Assembly: GCA_009801015.1 (NCBI GenBank)
Contig: VHZZ01000216.1
Location: 13,185-77,184 of the forward strand
DNA: 64,000 bases
Source of the DNA: Silene noctiflora
Lineage: Eukaryota; Streptophyta; Magnoliopsida; Caryophyllales; Caryophyllaceae
Direction: 5' to 3'
Part shown: positions 1 to 11,005 of the stretch, piece by piece
Numbering within the stretch: position 1 is the first letter of the stretch
Layout of the letters: every line of letters starts with the position of its first letter
The notes under the pieces: model-generated
The model's input: the letters and a program-made list of their open reading frames with translations, nothing else
Databases searched by the model: none
Told to the model about the DNA's origin: nothing
Translations under genes and position numbers: made by a program

Positions 1-203
1 CACAAATTTAGTTGAGTCTATTGAGTCCTGCAACTCCACTGCAGTGTTTGTGTAACTCCATGGCAGTTTCTGTGTAACCCTAATTCTGGTGTAATTGTAT
101 TTCTTAAAGTTACACCAGAATTGGAGTTACACAATCCATGTCTTGGAGTTACACAAACATTAAAGTGGAGTTGCAGGACTCAATGGACTCAACTTAATTT
201 GTG
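1..203. repeat. Long near-perfect palindrome (foldback element, possibly cut by the window edge)
   Basis: Bases 1-103 are largely the reverse complement of bases 107-203, with only scattered mismatches and a very short loop near 100-108. Both arms carry the same GTTGAGTC, GAGTCCTGCAACTCCAC and TTTGTGTAACTCCA motifs. Pairing begins at base 1, so the left arm may continue outside the window. It resembles a foldback MITE; no target duplication can be tested. A transcript across it would form a long hairpin. Confidence 0.8.
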
Positions 204-880
204 GACTTATATGATCTCATTTATCTCTATATATATATATATACTAAATTTAAAAGAAAGTTAAATATCAATAATGTAATTATTAAATATTTTTTTTTTA
301 AAAAAAAAGATAAAAAAAATGGATGTGAAACCAATTATGTATTTGATGTGAGTTCGAAGGCCCTAAGATTCCGTCTCTATCATAAAAAATAATACGTCTA
401 TTAATAACATGTTGAGTCTTCTATTATAATAGGTTTATAAAAGTAATAAGAACGATATATTATTCATAAATTAATTAAGATTTGTAAATCAGTTGATGAT
501 AATAAAGAGCAACGAATGAATGAACTAACTTTTAATAAGGATTTTGATCAATCCTTGTTTTATCGATTTGAAATAATGGAATTACATATATGAAAACAAA
601 ACTCGATCTAAGGTAATCGTTTGTATATTCCCTCGAGTGTTAACTTTAATATATCCATCGAGCAAATACTTAAAATTAAGTATGTAAATTTTTGACAATT
701 AAGTTGAATTCGTGAAATAGTCCGATTAACCATAAGGAAAATTTATTTTCTATCTACACGAACTCAAACGAAAAATAACTTCATATTTTATACGAGAGTT
801 TATGTTATTTTTCTAGTAAAAATTATCCTCATCTTATACTTATGTATGAGGTCCCTTAGAAACTAAAATGATGCACCATA

Positions 881-1050
881 ATAATTGATTACTTTTTTTT
901 TTTCTTTTGTGTTAATTAGGAGTATCATCTATCGATAGTTAAGGCAATCTCTTTATTCAGATTACTGATAATCACTCGATGGATAAATCCTCCCAAGTTT
1001 AGTTTTTTTTTTATTCATATAGAAGTCATAAATCGAATGTATATATAAAT
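881..1050 (-). mobile_element. Degenerate tRNA-derived SINE copy
   Basis: Read on the minus strand this is a diverged version of the SINE at 1770-1972. It shares the 'AACTTGGGAGG', 'GATTGCCT' and 'GGTAGGGGATACTCCT'-like blocks and ends in an A-rich tail (poly-T at 892-903 on the plus strand). The head is too worn to show clear A and B boxes. Confidence 0.55.
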
Positions 1051-1769
1051 TATGATCACTCAACATTAACAAAATTTGGTATAATAATCGACTAGTTGCA
1101 AAGATAATTCTGAACAAATAAAGAGAGAAAAACAGTTATACCAAAATAGTTCGATACCAAAATAGTTCGATAGAGCTTACTATATAGGTCTAAATGAGAT
1201 GTAAATGATTAGCCATTAAAGGGATGTAAAGCACTAATCCGATCAACAAAGTATACTTTCTTTTCTAAAATCTATCATAGGAACTTCGTAGTTAAACATG
1301 TTCGATGGGTAGTATGGTGACTTCTTGAAAAGTTCTCGCGATACGCATAACTGCATGAGTGAGCGCAATATGCACTATAAGGTTTGGGCACGAGTGCTAA
1401 AAAAAACTATTTACAAGCATTGTCGATATAGCGTACTCCATCCGTCTCAATTACATATATATTTTTGTCGTAATTTCTCATAAGAAAAAAAAAAACATTA
1501 CAATATATATCTTTCAAGGAATAAAAAGAATTAACCAAAAAAATAAGTCTATTACACATTTATAAGTATGCAACGATCTTATTTGATTTGTATTAACCAT
1601 CATCTACCGTTTCCCTCAACTGATCATATTTTTATACAATACGTTTTTCTTGTGATGGGTATATCCGTCACAAACTTCTGACCGATTAAATATCACCCAC
1701 ATAAGTAAATAAGATAAAAATTAAAGTACTAATTTTTAATATAATTCATAGGAAATTTTAACAACCATT

Positions 1770-1972
1770 ATTTTTTTTATTTTTTTTTTTGGTGTTGACC
1801 AGGAGTATCCCCTACCGACAGCTGAGGCAATCTCCTTTGGGGTACTGAAGGCAATTTAATTGGGTTGACCCCTCCCAAGTTTGGCATTTTCATTCGCAAG
1901 AGTCAGGAATCGAACCCCTGACCACTTGTTTAAGAGATGAGAGCTCTTACCACTCACACCAGCCAACTTTGA
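1770..1972 (-). mobile_element. tRNA-derived SINE
   Basis: On the minus strand the element starts with a tRNA-like head: an A-box-like TGGCTGGTGTGAGTGG and a B-box-like GGTTCGATTCC. It continues through a family-specific body containing ACTTGGGAGGGG and GTCGGTAGGGGATACTCC, and ends in a poly-A tail (T-rich at 1770-1790 on plus). Related pieces lie at 881-1050, 24599-24682 and 34113-34225, so this is a dispersed family. No coding capacity is expected for a SINE. Confidence 0.8.
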
Positions 1973-2189
1973 TAGTATGACGCATGCCATAGAAATGTAG
2001 CAATTCAATTTAAGAAAAGAAGTCCCTCTTAACAAGTCTTTTCGGTATGATATTAAGACGGAGAAAATATTACTATTTTATCATAAAATATAAACAGTGT
2101 TTGATAAAAAGTTACCACGACAATTTTCTAATAAATATGAACAAATTTAGGTGTAATATTTTGTCACTAAATAATCACGTAGTACTTTT

Positions 2190-2500
2190 TATCCAATTAG
2201 TGGATTATACAACCAGATGTATACATCTAGTAGTAAAGATTTGGAGCTTTATAGCAAAGAATTTGAGCTTATTGGTACATTTTACGAACTTTATTGAAAA
2301 AAATCTGAGCGCCTTTACAAAAAAAATTTAACTCAAAATATTATATTGAAACTCAAAAATAATACATATAAACTCAATAAAATTTTAATTTTAACACCTA
2401 AAAAATTAAAATGTAAATCAAAATTTTTAAAAGCTCAATTAGATTTGTAGTGGATGTACGATATTCATATACATCTGGATGTATAATCCTATTTGTGCTT
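2190..2500. mobile_element. MITE, family with GGATTATAC termini (copy 1)
   Basis: The ends are inverted repeats: GGATTATACAACCAGATGTA near 2202 and the reverse complement of TACATCTGGATGTATAATCC near 2470-2489. The interior is rich in 'AACTCA' and 'TTTGAGTT' motifs. A second copy in the opposite orientation at 10680-11005 shares both the interior and the sequence just outside these ends, so the true termini lie a few bases further out. A related copy is in the NAC gene at 7642-8003. Confidence 0.7.
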
Positions 2501-2815
2501 TTTATCACAAAATGACGATATCCTCTCCTTTTTAAATTATATTTTACACAAATTAGGCTCGTCTGAAATGAAAATTTCAATTTACCATTTTATAATTCTT
2601 CAAAAATTTAACACATTATTAAAATCATATAAGGCATGCCATAAAAATGTACCAATTCAATTTAAGAAATTAAACTATTCCCTAATAAAGAGTATTGAAT
2701 AAAGAACAAATAAAAAATATATAACTTCAATTTAACGTTTAAAAGAATCATAATAAGAAGTAATAATTGGACAACCCCTTAAAAAAACTCTTTAAAAAAT
2801 CAAAATAAAAAATTA

Positions 2816-2818
<3 letters not shown>

Positions 2819-2863
<45 letters not shown>

Positions 2864-2993
2864 AAAAACCAAACCCTACCTTAACATTTTTTTGCTCTCC
2901 TTCTTCTTCTTATTCTTTCATCTTCTTCTTAAAAATAAAACTTCTTCTTCTTCATTCATTTTTCTCAAAATAAAATAATAAAGCTCATCATAA
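2819..2993 (+). promoter_or_regulatory. Poly-T tract and pyrimidine-rich leader of the NAC gene
   Basis: A run of about 36 T residues (2819-2855) is followed by a CTT/TTC-rich stretch (2890-2960) and then the NAC start codon. CT-rich leaders are common in plant 5' UTRs. I cannot place the transcription start or a certain TATA box. Confidence 0.4.
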
Positions 2994-5900
2994 ATGGCTC
3001 CGGTTTCATTACCACCCGGGTTTCGATTCCATCCGACAGATGAAGAACTAGTTGCTTATTACCTTAAGAGGAAGATCAATGGTAGGAAGATTGATTTGGA
3101 AATTATTCCTGAAGTTGATCTTTATAAGTGTGAGCCTTGGGAGTTGCCATGTATGTTTTCTTCCTTAAGTTCGTCTTGCTTTAGACGGGTTGTTTCTCAT
3201 CTGAAATAAAACGGATAATATGTTGTCATTTTCTAATAACACGTTACCATTATTTTTCAAATCATTTTATTAAAAAATGACAACATTGTTTCCCGTCTGA
3301 AATAAGAATTTGCGCTCTTCCTTAGCTTGCATGTATTTCATGCTTGTTTTATTAGTATTTGGAACTCATAATAACTTATATAGTTTATTTAATGATAACA
3401 ATACAGTTAGAATTTAAATTTAGGAAGGGGAAAAATAACTTTCATCGGGTAAACTACTAATGAAATAGAGAAAATTAGAAAAAAAAAATCGAAAATTTTC
3501 AATATTTAGTGAGAATGCCTTTACCAGATAAACCTGTAACTGGGTATGTCGTAGTAGAGAATTTATGATTTTATTTACTAATCTACATTAAAATTTCTCA
3601 AATTTATTAAGACAAATAAACATTTTGATACTTGTTATTTTTATTTAATTAATTTGATGACAATAATTTGAAAATGATGATCTCCTCGAATTTAAGGTCA
3701 AAAAGTCATTTTAACTACATTAAAAAAGCATCCTTAATGATTAAGTTGTGATGAGATCAAGAAATAAAGCAAGTTAATAATAAAATATTCTCATCTAGGA
3801 TAATGTAATTGTTAATATAAAAATAAATTAAATATGGATAATTAATTAATAATAATTATAAATAATTTGGTCTTTTTAAGAGAAATACTTTGCTTTTGCA
3901 TGGTTTGCTTACTTTATAAATCTTCTTGATATTTTTTGTCATATATGCTTTTCTTTTAGGTCACTTCCCTTCATCTTTGTTTAATCTCCTAGTGTATGTT
4001 CACATATAACAATGAGATTAGAATATACCCCTTCCGTTCCGTCTCAGTCATTTATTTACTTCTGATTAAAATACGTCTCACTAAGAACAAAAAAATTAAA
4101 CAAATAATTGAAACTGATGGAATATATAATGATTTGTCGAGATTGTTAATTAAACAAAAAAACCATGGCAGGTAAATCGATATTACCAAGCAAGGATTTG
4201 GAATGGTATTTTTTTAGCCCAAGGGATCGAAAATACCCCAACGGTTCAAGGACGAACCGTGCTACAAAAGCCGGGTATTGGAAGGCGACGGGAAAAGACC
4301 GGAAGGTGAACTCTCAAGTTCGAGCCGTGGGAATGAAAAAGACATTGGTTTATTATAGGGGACGTGCACCTCATGGTCATCGGACCGGTTGGGTTATGCA
4401 TGAATATCGTCTTGATGAAAGGGAATGTGAAATCGCTAATGGTTTACAGGTATTTTTAAATTAAAACCCGATCACAATAAACTTATCGTATGATCGTCTC
4501 TTATTACAAGAACGTGTCTAGAACATTTGTACTCTATTCCATTATTTTTACATGAAAAATCTTGTAAAATAATCTAACTCATCTTATTGATATTGAAAAT
4601 TATTAAATTAAAGTACAAATTATTTTATAGTAGAAATTTATTTAGAAATTAATAAAAATTTTCTTTTCAAAAAATTGGGCACGCATCACCACCAAATTTT
4701 AACTGATTTAAACGATTAATTAATAATCATAGAAAAATAAAATGAGTAATTTATTAAAATTTCATGGTTAATTAATGAGACTAGGCCTTAAAATTAGACC
4801 AAGTTACAAAACTTCCTCGATCCGTCCTAACCGTTTATTTACCTTTAATTAATTCTGACAAAGAAAATAAAGGTAAACAGATAATCGAAACAGAGTGAAT
4901 AGTTTATATTTTTATTATTAATTACTACAATTTCTCACTTTTGATGGTACATCTTTTTATAATTACATACCATGTGATTTTGAATTATTTTTTCTGAAAT
5001 TTCCATTATTATTTAGTTTATTTATTTATTTACTATAATTCTTTAATAATTATTAATTATTTACTATAATTCTTGTTAAAATACAGGATGCATATGCATT
5101 ATGTAGGATATTCAAGAAAACAATACCTCCAACACCACCCAAAATTCATCAACAATTTGGGTACCAAAACATGGCTCAAATGTCAAGTGATCAACAATCA
5201 TCAAGTATAGACATATACAATGAAGGAAGATGCAATGATTTTGATAATTATTCCGAATTTTCGGTTCCGATTGAGAGAAGTTCAACCAATTTCACACATT
5301 GCCATGGATCTTCTTCATCTCTTAATAATATGGGTGATGGACAATGGAATCATTTGAATAATGATCAACAAGATTTTAGCTTTCCTATTCCTTCATTTCA
5401 AAATTGTGGCTCCATGTCATTCCCTCCATCTAAGGTATATGTTCTTAATTATACGGAATACTCCTTTCTGTTCACTGGAATTTGCAGCATTGGTTGAATA
5501 TACGTTAGTAGTATTTTAATGAAATGTTGCATATCCTGAGAACTGTTTTTTGGTAAATTGTATGTTCTTATTTATATGGAATACTCCCTTCTGTTCACTG
5601 GAATTTGCAGCATTGGTTGAATATACGTTAGTAGTATTTTAATGAAATGTTGNAGTTCCTGAGAACGAACTGTTTGGTAAATTGTATGTTTGTTCTTAAT
5701 TATATGGAATACTCCCTCCTGTTCACTGGAATTTGCAGCATTGGTTGAATATACGTTAGTAGTATTTTAATGAAATGTTGTAGTTCCTGAGAACGAACTG
5801 TTTGGTAAATTGTATGTTCTTAATTATACGGAATACTCCCTCCTGTTCACTGGAATTTGCAGCATTGGTTGAATTTACGTGAGTAGTATTTTAATGAAAT

Positions 5901-8524
5901 GTTGCAGGTCCCAAAAACTGTTTGAATTGGTAAATTGTATGTTCTTAATTATACGGAATACTCCTTCCTGTTCACTGAAATTGCAGCATTGGTTGAATAT
6001 ACGTGAATAGTATATATTTTAATGAAATGTTACAGTTTTTGAGAACTGTTTGGTAAATTGTATGTTCTTAATTATACGGAATAATACTCCCTCGTGTTCA
6101 CTGGAATTGCAGCATTGGTTGAATATACGTGAGTAATATATATTTTAATGAAATGTTGCAGTTCCTGAGAACTTTTTGAATTGGTAAATTGTATGTTCTT
6201 AATTATACGGAAAATACTCCCTCCTGTTCTCTGCTTAAAAACATCGTTTTCACTTAAATATTAATCAAATCGATTTCTTTTTTTGCCTTTAACATGAAGG
6301 TTGATATCGCAATAGAATGTTCAAGGTTGCAACATCGATTCTCCTTACCGCCATTGGAGGTGGAAGAAAACACACAATTTGGAGCAACCCTATCGGAATT
6401 GGGAATGTCACAACCGATGTTCAATAGTAATACGACAAATAATAATAATAATACCGGAGTTGATATTATTGATGAAATTCTTTCTGTAGCTCATGCTCAA
6501 CAACAATCAAATTATAATAATACTTCAAATAATAGTATATTATTAAGACAAAATTACAATATTAACAATAATAATAATAATTTAATTAATCAAGGAAATT
6601 ACATGCAAAATATGGAGAATTCTTGGGATAATGAAGAATGCAAATTTGGAAAAATGGTTGATTTTTCTGATTTGGTTGTCAAGGCTGAAGGCACTATGAA
6701 CATGGTACGTAAATTTTACTCAAAAATTATTTTTGATATTTACCCTTTGTTTTTTGTTTTACTCGATAACATCATGAAAGCTGGTACTCATGAGTCGTGA
6801 GACTCATGACTAGGTTAAAATTTCGGTAGCACAAGGTTCATTCAATTCGATCTTTTAAATGAACATTACAATTTAATTTGTGTTTTAAGTGCGTAAAACC
6901 AAAAATCAAAGAACGGATACTCATGATTAGGTTTAAATCTCGGCAGAATCAAAAAAGCATGAATTAGAATTATGTAGTCCTGACATTTCTCTTACTACTA
7001 AGAGAATTTATTTAATAAACAATATAATATTTTCCTTAAAATATAATCTTACAATTATTATACTTCAATTTTTTAATTAAATTCAAAATTATGATTTTTT
7101 CATTATAGTAAATAAAATTGGTATTAAACTATGAACCAGAAGTTGCTAAATTTGTCATAATACAATTATTATTATTATTTAGAAAATAATTTGACACATA
7201 CTTACTATTACGTTCGTGACAAAAAAAATAGAGAAAATTAAAAACCGGATCCTTAGTTTTTTGGTAAAAAAAGTATTTTCACAAAAATACACATTTCATA
7301 ATTTTACTCTATTTTCATTAATTAATTTTCCATTTTTCAATTTTTTTTTCATATCAAAATATAATGGAGTGAAATATTAAATATTAATGAGATACTGATT
7401 TGAATAATACTCTAAAAAATAAAAATCCTATATATACCGCGCAATGTGCGCGGGATCTATACCCGTTTTTATTAATTTAATTGTCTTCTTTATTTTGAAT
7501 GATGTAACAGAGTCATGTCGAAGAATATGGCACAATTCCGATAGAGAATAATTCAACATTACAAAGCGACCATGGAATTCCACAAGGTATGTACATTTAC
7601 CATTCAGTTAAGTTCGGATTTGAGTCGGGTAAAACCCAGTAAGTAGATTATACATCCGATGTACTACCACCAGTTTTATAGTTTCTGAACATTATAATAA
7701 AGTTTTTGAGTTTTGTTTTAAAAATTTTGAGTTTTACCATAAAGTTTCTGAGATCATTCATTTACATATTAAGCTCGAAAATTACAATAAAACTCAAAAA
7801 CATTATATATAAGCTTATTAAATTTGAATTTTGACGGAAAAAAAATTAAAATCTAACCTATTAACTTTAGTAAACTCAGAAAAAATATACATATGCTCAA
7901 AAACAATGAAGTTTGAGGTAAAAAACTCAGAAAAAATACTCACATGCTTAAAAATAAATAAAATATGAGGTAATACATCCGATGTATATTCTTTTTTCTC
8001 GGTAAAACCTCATACCAGTTAATCCGAGTACATTTTTTTGAACAGACAATAATTTCGAACATGAATTCATGGACGACGAGGATCTGGCCAAGAGTTTCAT
8101 CAATGACGACGACATTGACAATTTCTCAAATAATACAAGTTTTGATGTATTTGAAGAAGTTGAATTGAACCATAACCTCTACCAATCATCAAAATGGATA
8201 TCCGAGACCCATTTTCACCAAGTCGAACCTACAAAAACCGTCCAGTTTTACTTACCACGTACAAAAATCTCACCCTACAACACAATCGCGTTATTTGAAC
8301 ACAACCATCGTCAATACCAGAAACAACCATCATCTTTATTTGCTAAACTTCTCGGATTTGCTAAGAATAGCATACGATTAACCTCGGGTTCCACGACGAA
8401 TCATGGAGAAAATCACAATGATTTTGGTAATAAAATTGAAGGGATTTTGTCTAATTTGTTTGTTAATCGTGTATGGCCGTCAATGACCGTTGTTTTGGCT
8501 CTTTATATGTACCATATGGGCTAA
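2994..8524 (+). CDS. NAC-domain transcription factor, NAC045/NAC086-like
   Basis: Six exons (2994-3150, 4172-4449, 5087-5434, 6300-6704, 7511-7586, 8046-8524) join in frame to 580 residues. The NAC DNA-binding domain fills roughly residues 5-155, with [61 protein letters not shown] and the closing [11 protein letters not shown]. After it come a Ser/Gln/Asn-rich region and the block [16 protein letters not shown], which I associate with the NAC045/NAC086 group (sieve-element differentiation in Arabidopsis). The clade assignment is inference; the NAC call is certain. Exon 4 has polyasparagine runs from AAT repeats. The last ~16 residues ([16 protein letters not shown]) are hydrophobic and could be a weak membrane tail. 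Intron 3 is filled by a ~123 bp tandem repeat that starts at the exon 3 donor. The protein acts in the nucleus. Confidence 0.93.
3165..3315. repeat. Foldback MITE-like element in NAC intron 1
   Basis: GACGGGTTGTTTCTCATCTG near 3184 and TGTTTCCCGTCTGAAATAAG near 3290-3307 are imperfect inverted repeats, and inner arms ATGTTGTCATTTT / AAAATGACAACAT extend the pairing. Similar 'TTTCAGACG' arms occur at 60075-60235. Confidence 0.5.
4027..4125. mobile_element. Stowaway-like MITE in NAC intron 1
   Basis: About 100 bp, with a left end CCTTCCGTTCCGTCTCAGTC continuing ATTTATTTACTT and a right end that is its imperfect inverted repeat (AATAATTGAAACTGATGGAA). This layout, with ATTTGTTTACC-type subterminal arms, is the commonest small MITE in the window. 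Confidence 0.6.
4811..4904. mobile_element. Stowaway-like MITE in NAC intron 2
   Basis: The left arm CTTCCTCGATCCGTCC with GTTTATTTACCTTTAATTAA is matched by a right arm AAAGGTAAACAGATAATCGA. It is the same type as the copies at 4027-4125 and 16831-16930. Confidence 0.55.
5435..6235 (+). repeat. ~123 bp tandem repeat filling NAC intron 3
   Basis: Six full units and one partial unit follow one another from the exon 3 donor. The anchor GGAATACTCC recurs near 5456, 5579, 5705, 5830, 5956, 6079 and 6210. Each unit holds a GTATGTTCTTA donor-like site and two acceptor-like sites (TTTGCAG, TGTTGCAG). Unit differences are few, suggesting recent expansion. One base (5653) is N. Confidence 0.9.
7642..8003. 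mobile_element. MITE related to the GGATTATAC family, in NAC intron 5
   Basis: Ends GATTATACATCCGATGTA (about 7645) and TAATACATCCGATGTATA (about 7972-7990), with an interior rich in AAACTCA/TGAGTTTT motifs as in the copies at 2190 and 10680. It is more diverged than those two. Confidence 0.55.
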
Positions 8525-9335
8525 TTATTGTGAAACCGTCTCTCGGGAGACCTGCTCAATTAACCTCGCTAATCTAATTACTTGTATAACAATATAAGAT
8601 TTAATTCTTAGTTGTTTTAATTATTTATTCGAGGAAAGGTATGAAATGCACATACCTTTTCTTAGGGCTGATTGTAATTTTTTTATTTTATTTTAATTTT
8701 ACAGAAACTTATATATACACATATATATATGAAGAATTATTAACTTGCTCGTTAATTTATTTTTAATGTAAAATTCTGATAGTTTATATTTTATTTTATA
8801 TTTTATATATTAGACTGATTCGAGTGCTTGATCGATGTTCCTATTTTCGTTCCAAGGAAAATTTATTTTCATTTCGTATATTCGTAATAATATCAACTTT
8901 AGAATTTGTTCTAGTTTTACTCCTATTAACGGATTAACCTCATGTTGTCATGCATAATATTTTGGACTTATTTTTTTCGGCTGAAATGAGCTGAACTGAC
9001 CTAAACTGAACTTAATAAAGTTAAACTGAACTGAATTGAAATTAAGCCAGAAATAACAGAACGGCCTAAGCCACACTATATACTTTTTGGTAAAGCTAGA
9101 AGCTTGAGGTTTATAAGCCAAAATTTTGTAGTATGGGGAGAGGCAAAATTTTTAATTCCGTTTATTTACAATTTACCTGAAAATAACACAACTCGATCTA
9201 TAACAATGGTTTTTCGTTAAGCTTATTAATTTTATCATATTATTGCAATGAATTTCGCTAAATTATGCAATAAATATCATACATACAAATAGTTATATAC
9301 GGAGTATTACACTAATTTTATTATATTCCGCAATT

Positions 9336-9600
9336 TACTTCCTCCATTTCATTCATTCCTATACCTTTGATTTTTGGGCACTATTCATAGGTGGAAAGAA
9401 TCTTCGATACATCTTTTAATATATAACATAAAAGATAGGTATGTGAGATTTTGTTTAGATTGTTTTACCGAGTATATTGTGAATATCAAATTTTTATAAT
9501 TTTTATTAATATATAACTATAGATATGAAAATAAGAAAACAAGTATTAATATACATATATAAGGCAAATGTATATAATTGAATGAAATTAAAAAAGTAGT
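9336..9600. mobile_element. MITE of the TACTTCCTCC/ACGTTTG family (degenerate copy)
   Basis: Left end TACTTCCTCCATTTCATTC, interior with GGGCACTATTCATAGG, TTAATATATAACATAAAAGA and TGTTTTACCGAGTATATTGT, and an eroded right end. The interior matches the copy at 62684-62945 over its whole length, and a short fragment of the same interior is at about 59895-59950. Confidence 0.7.
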
Positions 9601-9699
9601 ATTTTAATAATAGAAAATATTACATACATTTAGATTATCAATCATACAAAAGCAATAATAGCTTAATTAGATGTGAATATAATTTAACCTTCCTGATCG

Positions 9700-10083
9700 A
9701 TCAAGTCCTAAAACCGTCTCCCGAATTGACCCGACCCGACCCGATCCAGACATACCCGAGCTTTCTTGACCCGTAACTAACCCGACCCGAAAATGACCCG
9801 TTCTAAAACCACCTAACCCGAAAATGATCCGACAAAACATAACTCTAATTGAAACGAAAAGACATGAAAAGGCTTTTTCTCTCTTATTCATTGACCCGAA
9901 ACTGACCCGACCCAAAATAACCTGACCCGCTTGACCCGAAACTGACCCGACTACAAACCCGAAATAGACCCGAAACCCGAAATGACCCGAGCCGACCTGA
10001 ATTAACCCGAAATCAATGAATGACCCGAACTGACCCAACCCGAACCCAACCCGTTGACCCGTTGACCCGTTTTGCCAGGTCTA
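9700..10083 (+). mobile_element. TGACCCGA-rich element (copy 1)
   Basis: A ~400 bp unit made mostly of degenerate TGACCCGA/AACCCGAC words around a conserved core (about 9838-9895: ACATAACTCTAATTGAAACG, then TTTTCTCTCTTATTCATTG). The right end is TTTTGCCAGGTCTA. The left terminus is worn. Five other good copies in the window share the core and ends, so it is a defined element rather than a simple repeat. Open frames across it are by-products of the repeated words. Confidence 0.75.
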
Positions 10084-10413
10084 TGCCTGGGTATACCGAT
10101 AAATGTTGGTGCACATCACATGTATTTGCTTTTAAAGTGGTTAAAAAGCAGAGGAGAATGAGAATAGTAAGTTGGAAACAAGTGACAAAAGTATATGAAG
10201 AACGTGACAAGAATGGCTTCAAGATTATTGATCACGGGTTTGTATGTACGCTTCTCCATCACATTCCAAAATACTTCCATCACTTTCGCCATACGGACTG
10301 CCATATTCGTCACAAGTTTGTGACGGATTAAGTACTATTTATATGGGTAGATAAGATAAAATAGATTGTTACTTCTTATACACTCTGCTTTTATCTTATT
10401 TACTTACATGGTT

Positions 10414-10645
10414 ATACTTTCTCCGTTCCATTTAATTCTTTACGTTTGCTTTATACACCTATATCAATGCACGTTTTCTTTCGTCCATATCTTTAGTCAT
10501 GTTACTAAAAATTATAAAAGTTTAATATTAATAATCTACTTGGTGAGATGATTTAAACAAGGTCTCATATGACTATCTTTTATGTTATATAATGAATAGT
10601 GCCGAAAAAACAAACGTAAAGAAGCAAATGGAACGGAGGAAGTAG
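10414..10645. mobile_element. MITE of the TACTTCCTCC/ACGTTTG family (complete)
   Basis: Left terminus TACTTTCTCCGTTCCATTTA with TTCTTTACGTTTGCTTTAT. The right terminus is the inverted repeat AAACGTAAAGAAGCAAATGG plus AACGGAGGAAGTA. Length about 230 bp. Confidence 0.85.
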
Positions 10646-10679
10646 TACTTAATGATCGCAAGTTTGCGACGGATATGCC

Positions 10680-11005
10680 ACAAATAGGACTATACATCCA
10701 GATGTATATGGGCATCGTATATCTAATACAAATTTAATTGAATTTATATGAAGTTTTTTTGAGTTTTAAAATTTTTTATTTACATTTTAATTTTTTAGGT
10801 GTTAAAATTAAAATTTTATTGAATTTATATCTATTATTTTTGAGTTTCAATATAATATTTTGAGTTAAAATTTTCTTATAAAGGCGATCAGATTCTTTTC
10901 AATTAAGCTCGTAAAATGTACATATAAACTCATATCTTTTGATATAAAGTTCCAAATCTATACTATCAGATGTATACATATGGTTATATAGTCCACTAAT
11001 TGCGG
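10680..11005. mobile_element. MITE, family with GGATTATAC termini (copy 2)
   Basis: Opposite in orientation to the copy at 2190-2500. Ends are CACAAATAGGACTATACATC and the reverse complement of ATATAGTCCACTAATTG. The interior AAAATTTTATTGAATTTATA and TTTGAGTTTCAATATAATAT matches copy 1 almost base for base. Confidence 0.75.

Larger units (their letters stand above)
204..2189. other. AT-rich intergenic DNA with SINE remnants
   Basis: No convincing gene is seen. There is a short AT microsatellite at 229-241, a duplicated 'ACCAAAATAGTTCGAT' pair at 1140-1172, and two SINE-like pieces listed separately. Short open frames here have low-complexity composition and no recognisable domain. Confidence 0.6.

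Noticed and set aside
9667-10331. Open frames in the TGACCCGA element (123, 69, 103 and 65 codons) on both strands
   Set aside because: Glycine/phenylalanine/serine-rich strings come from the repeated 8-mer. Frames overlap on both strands and no domain is present.
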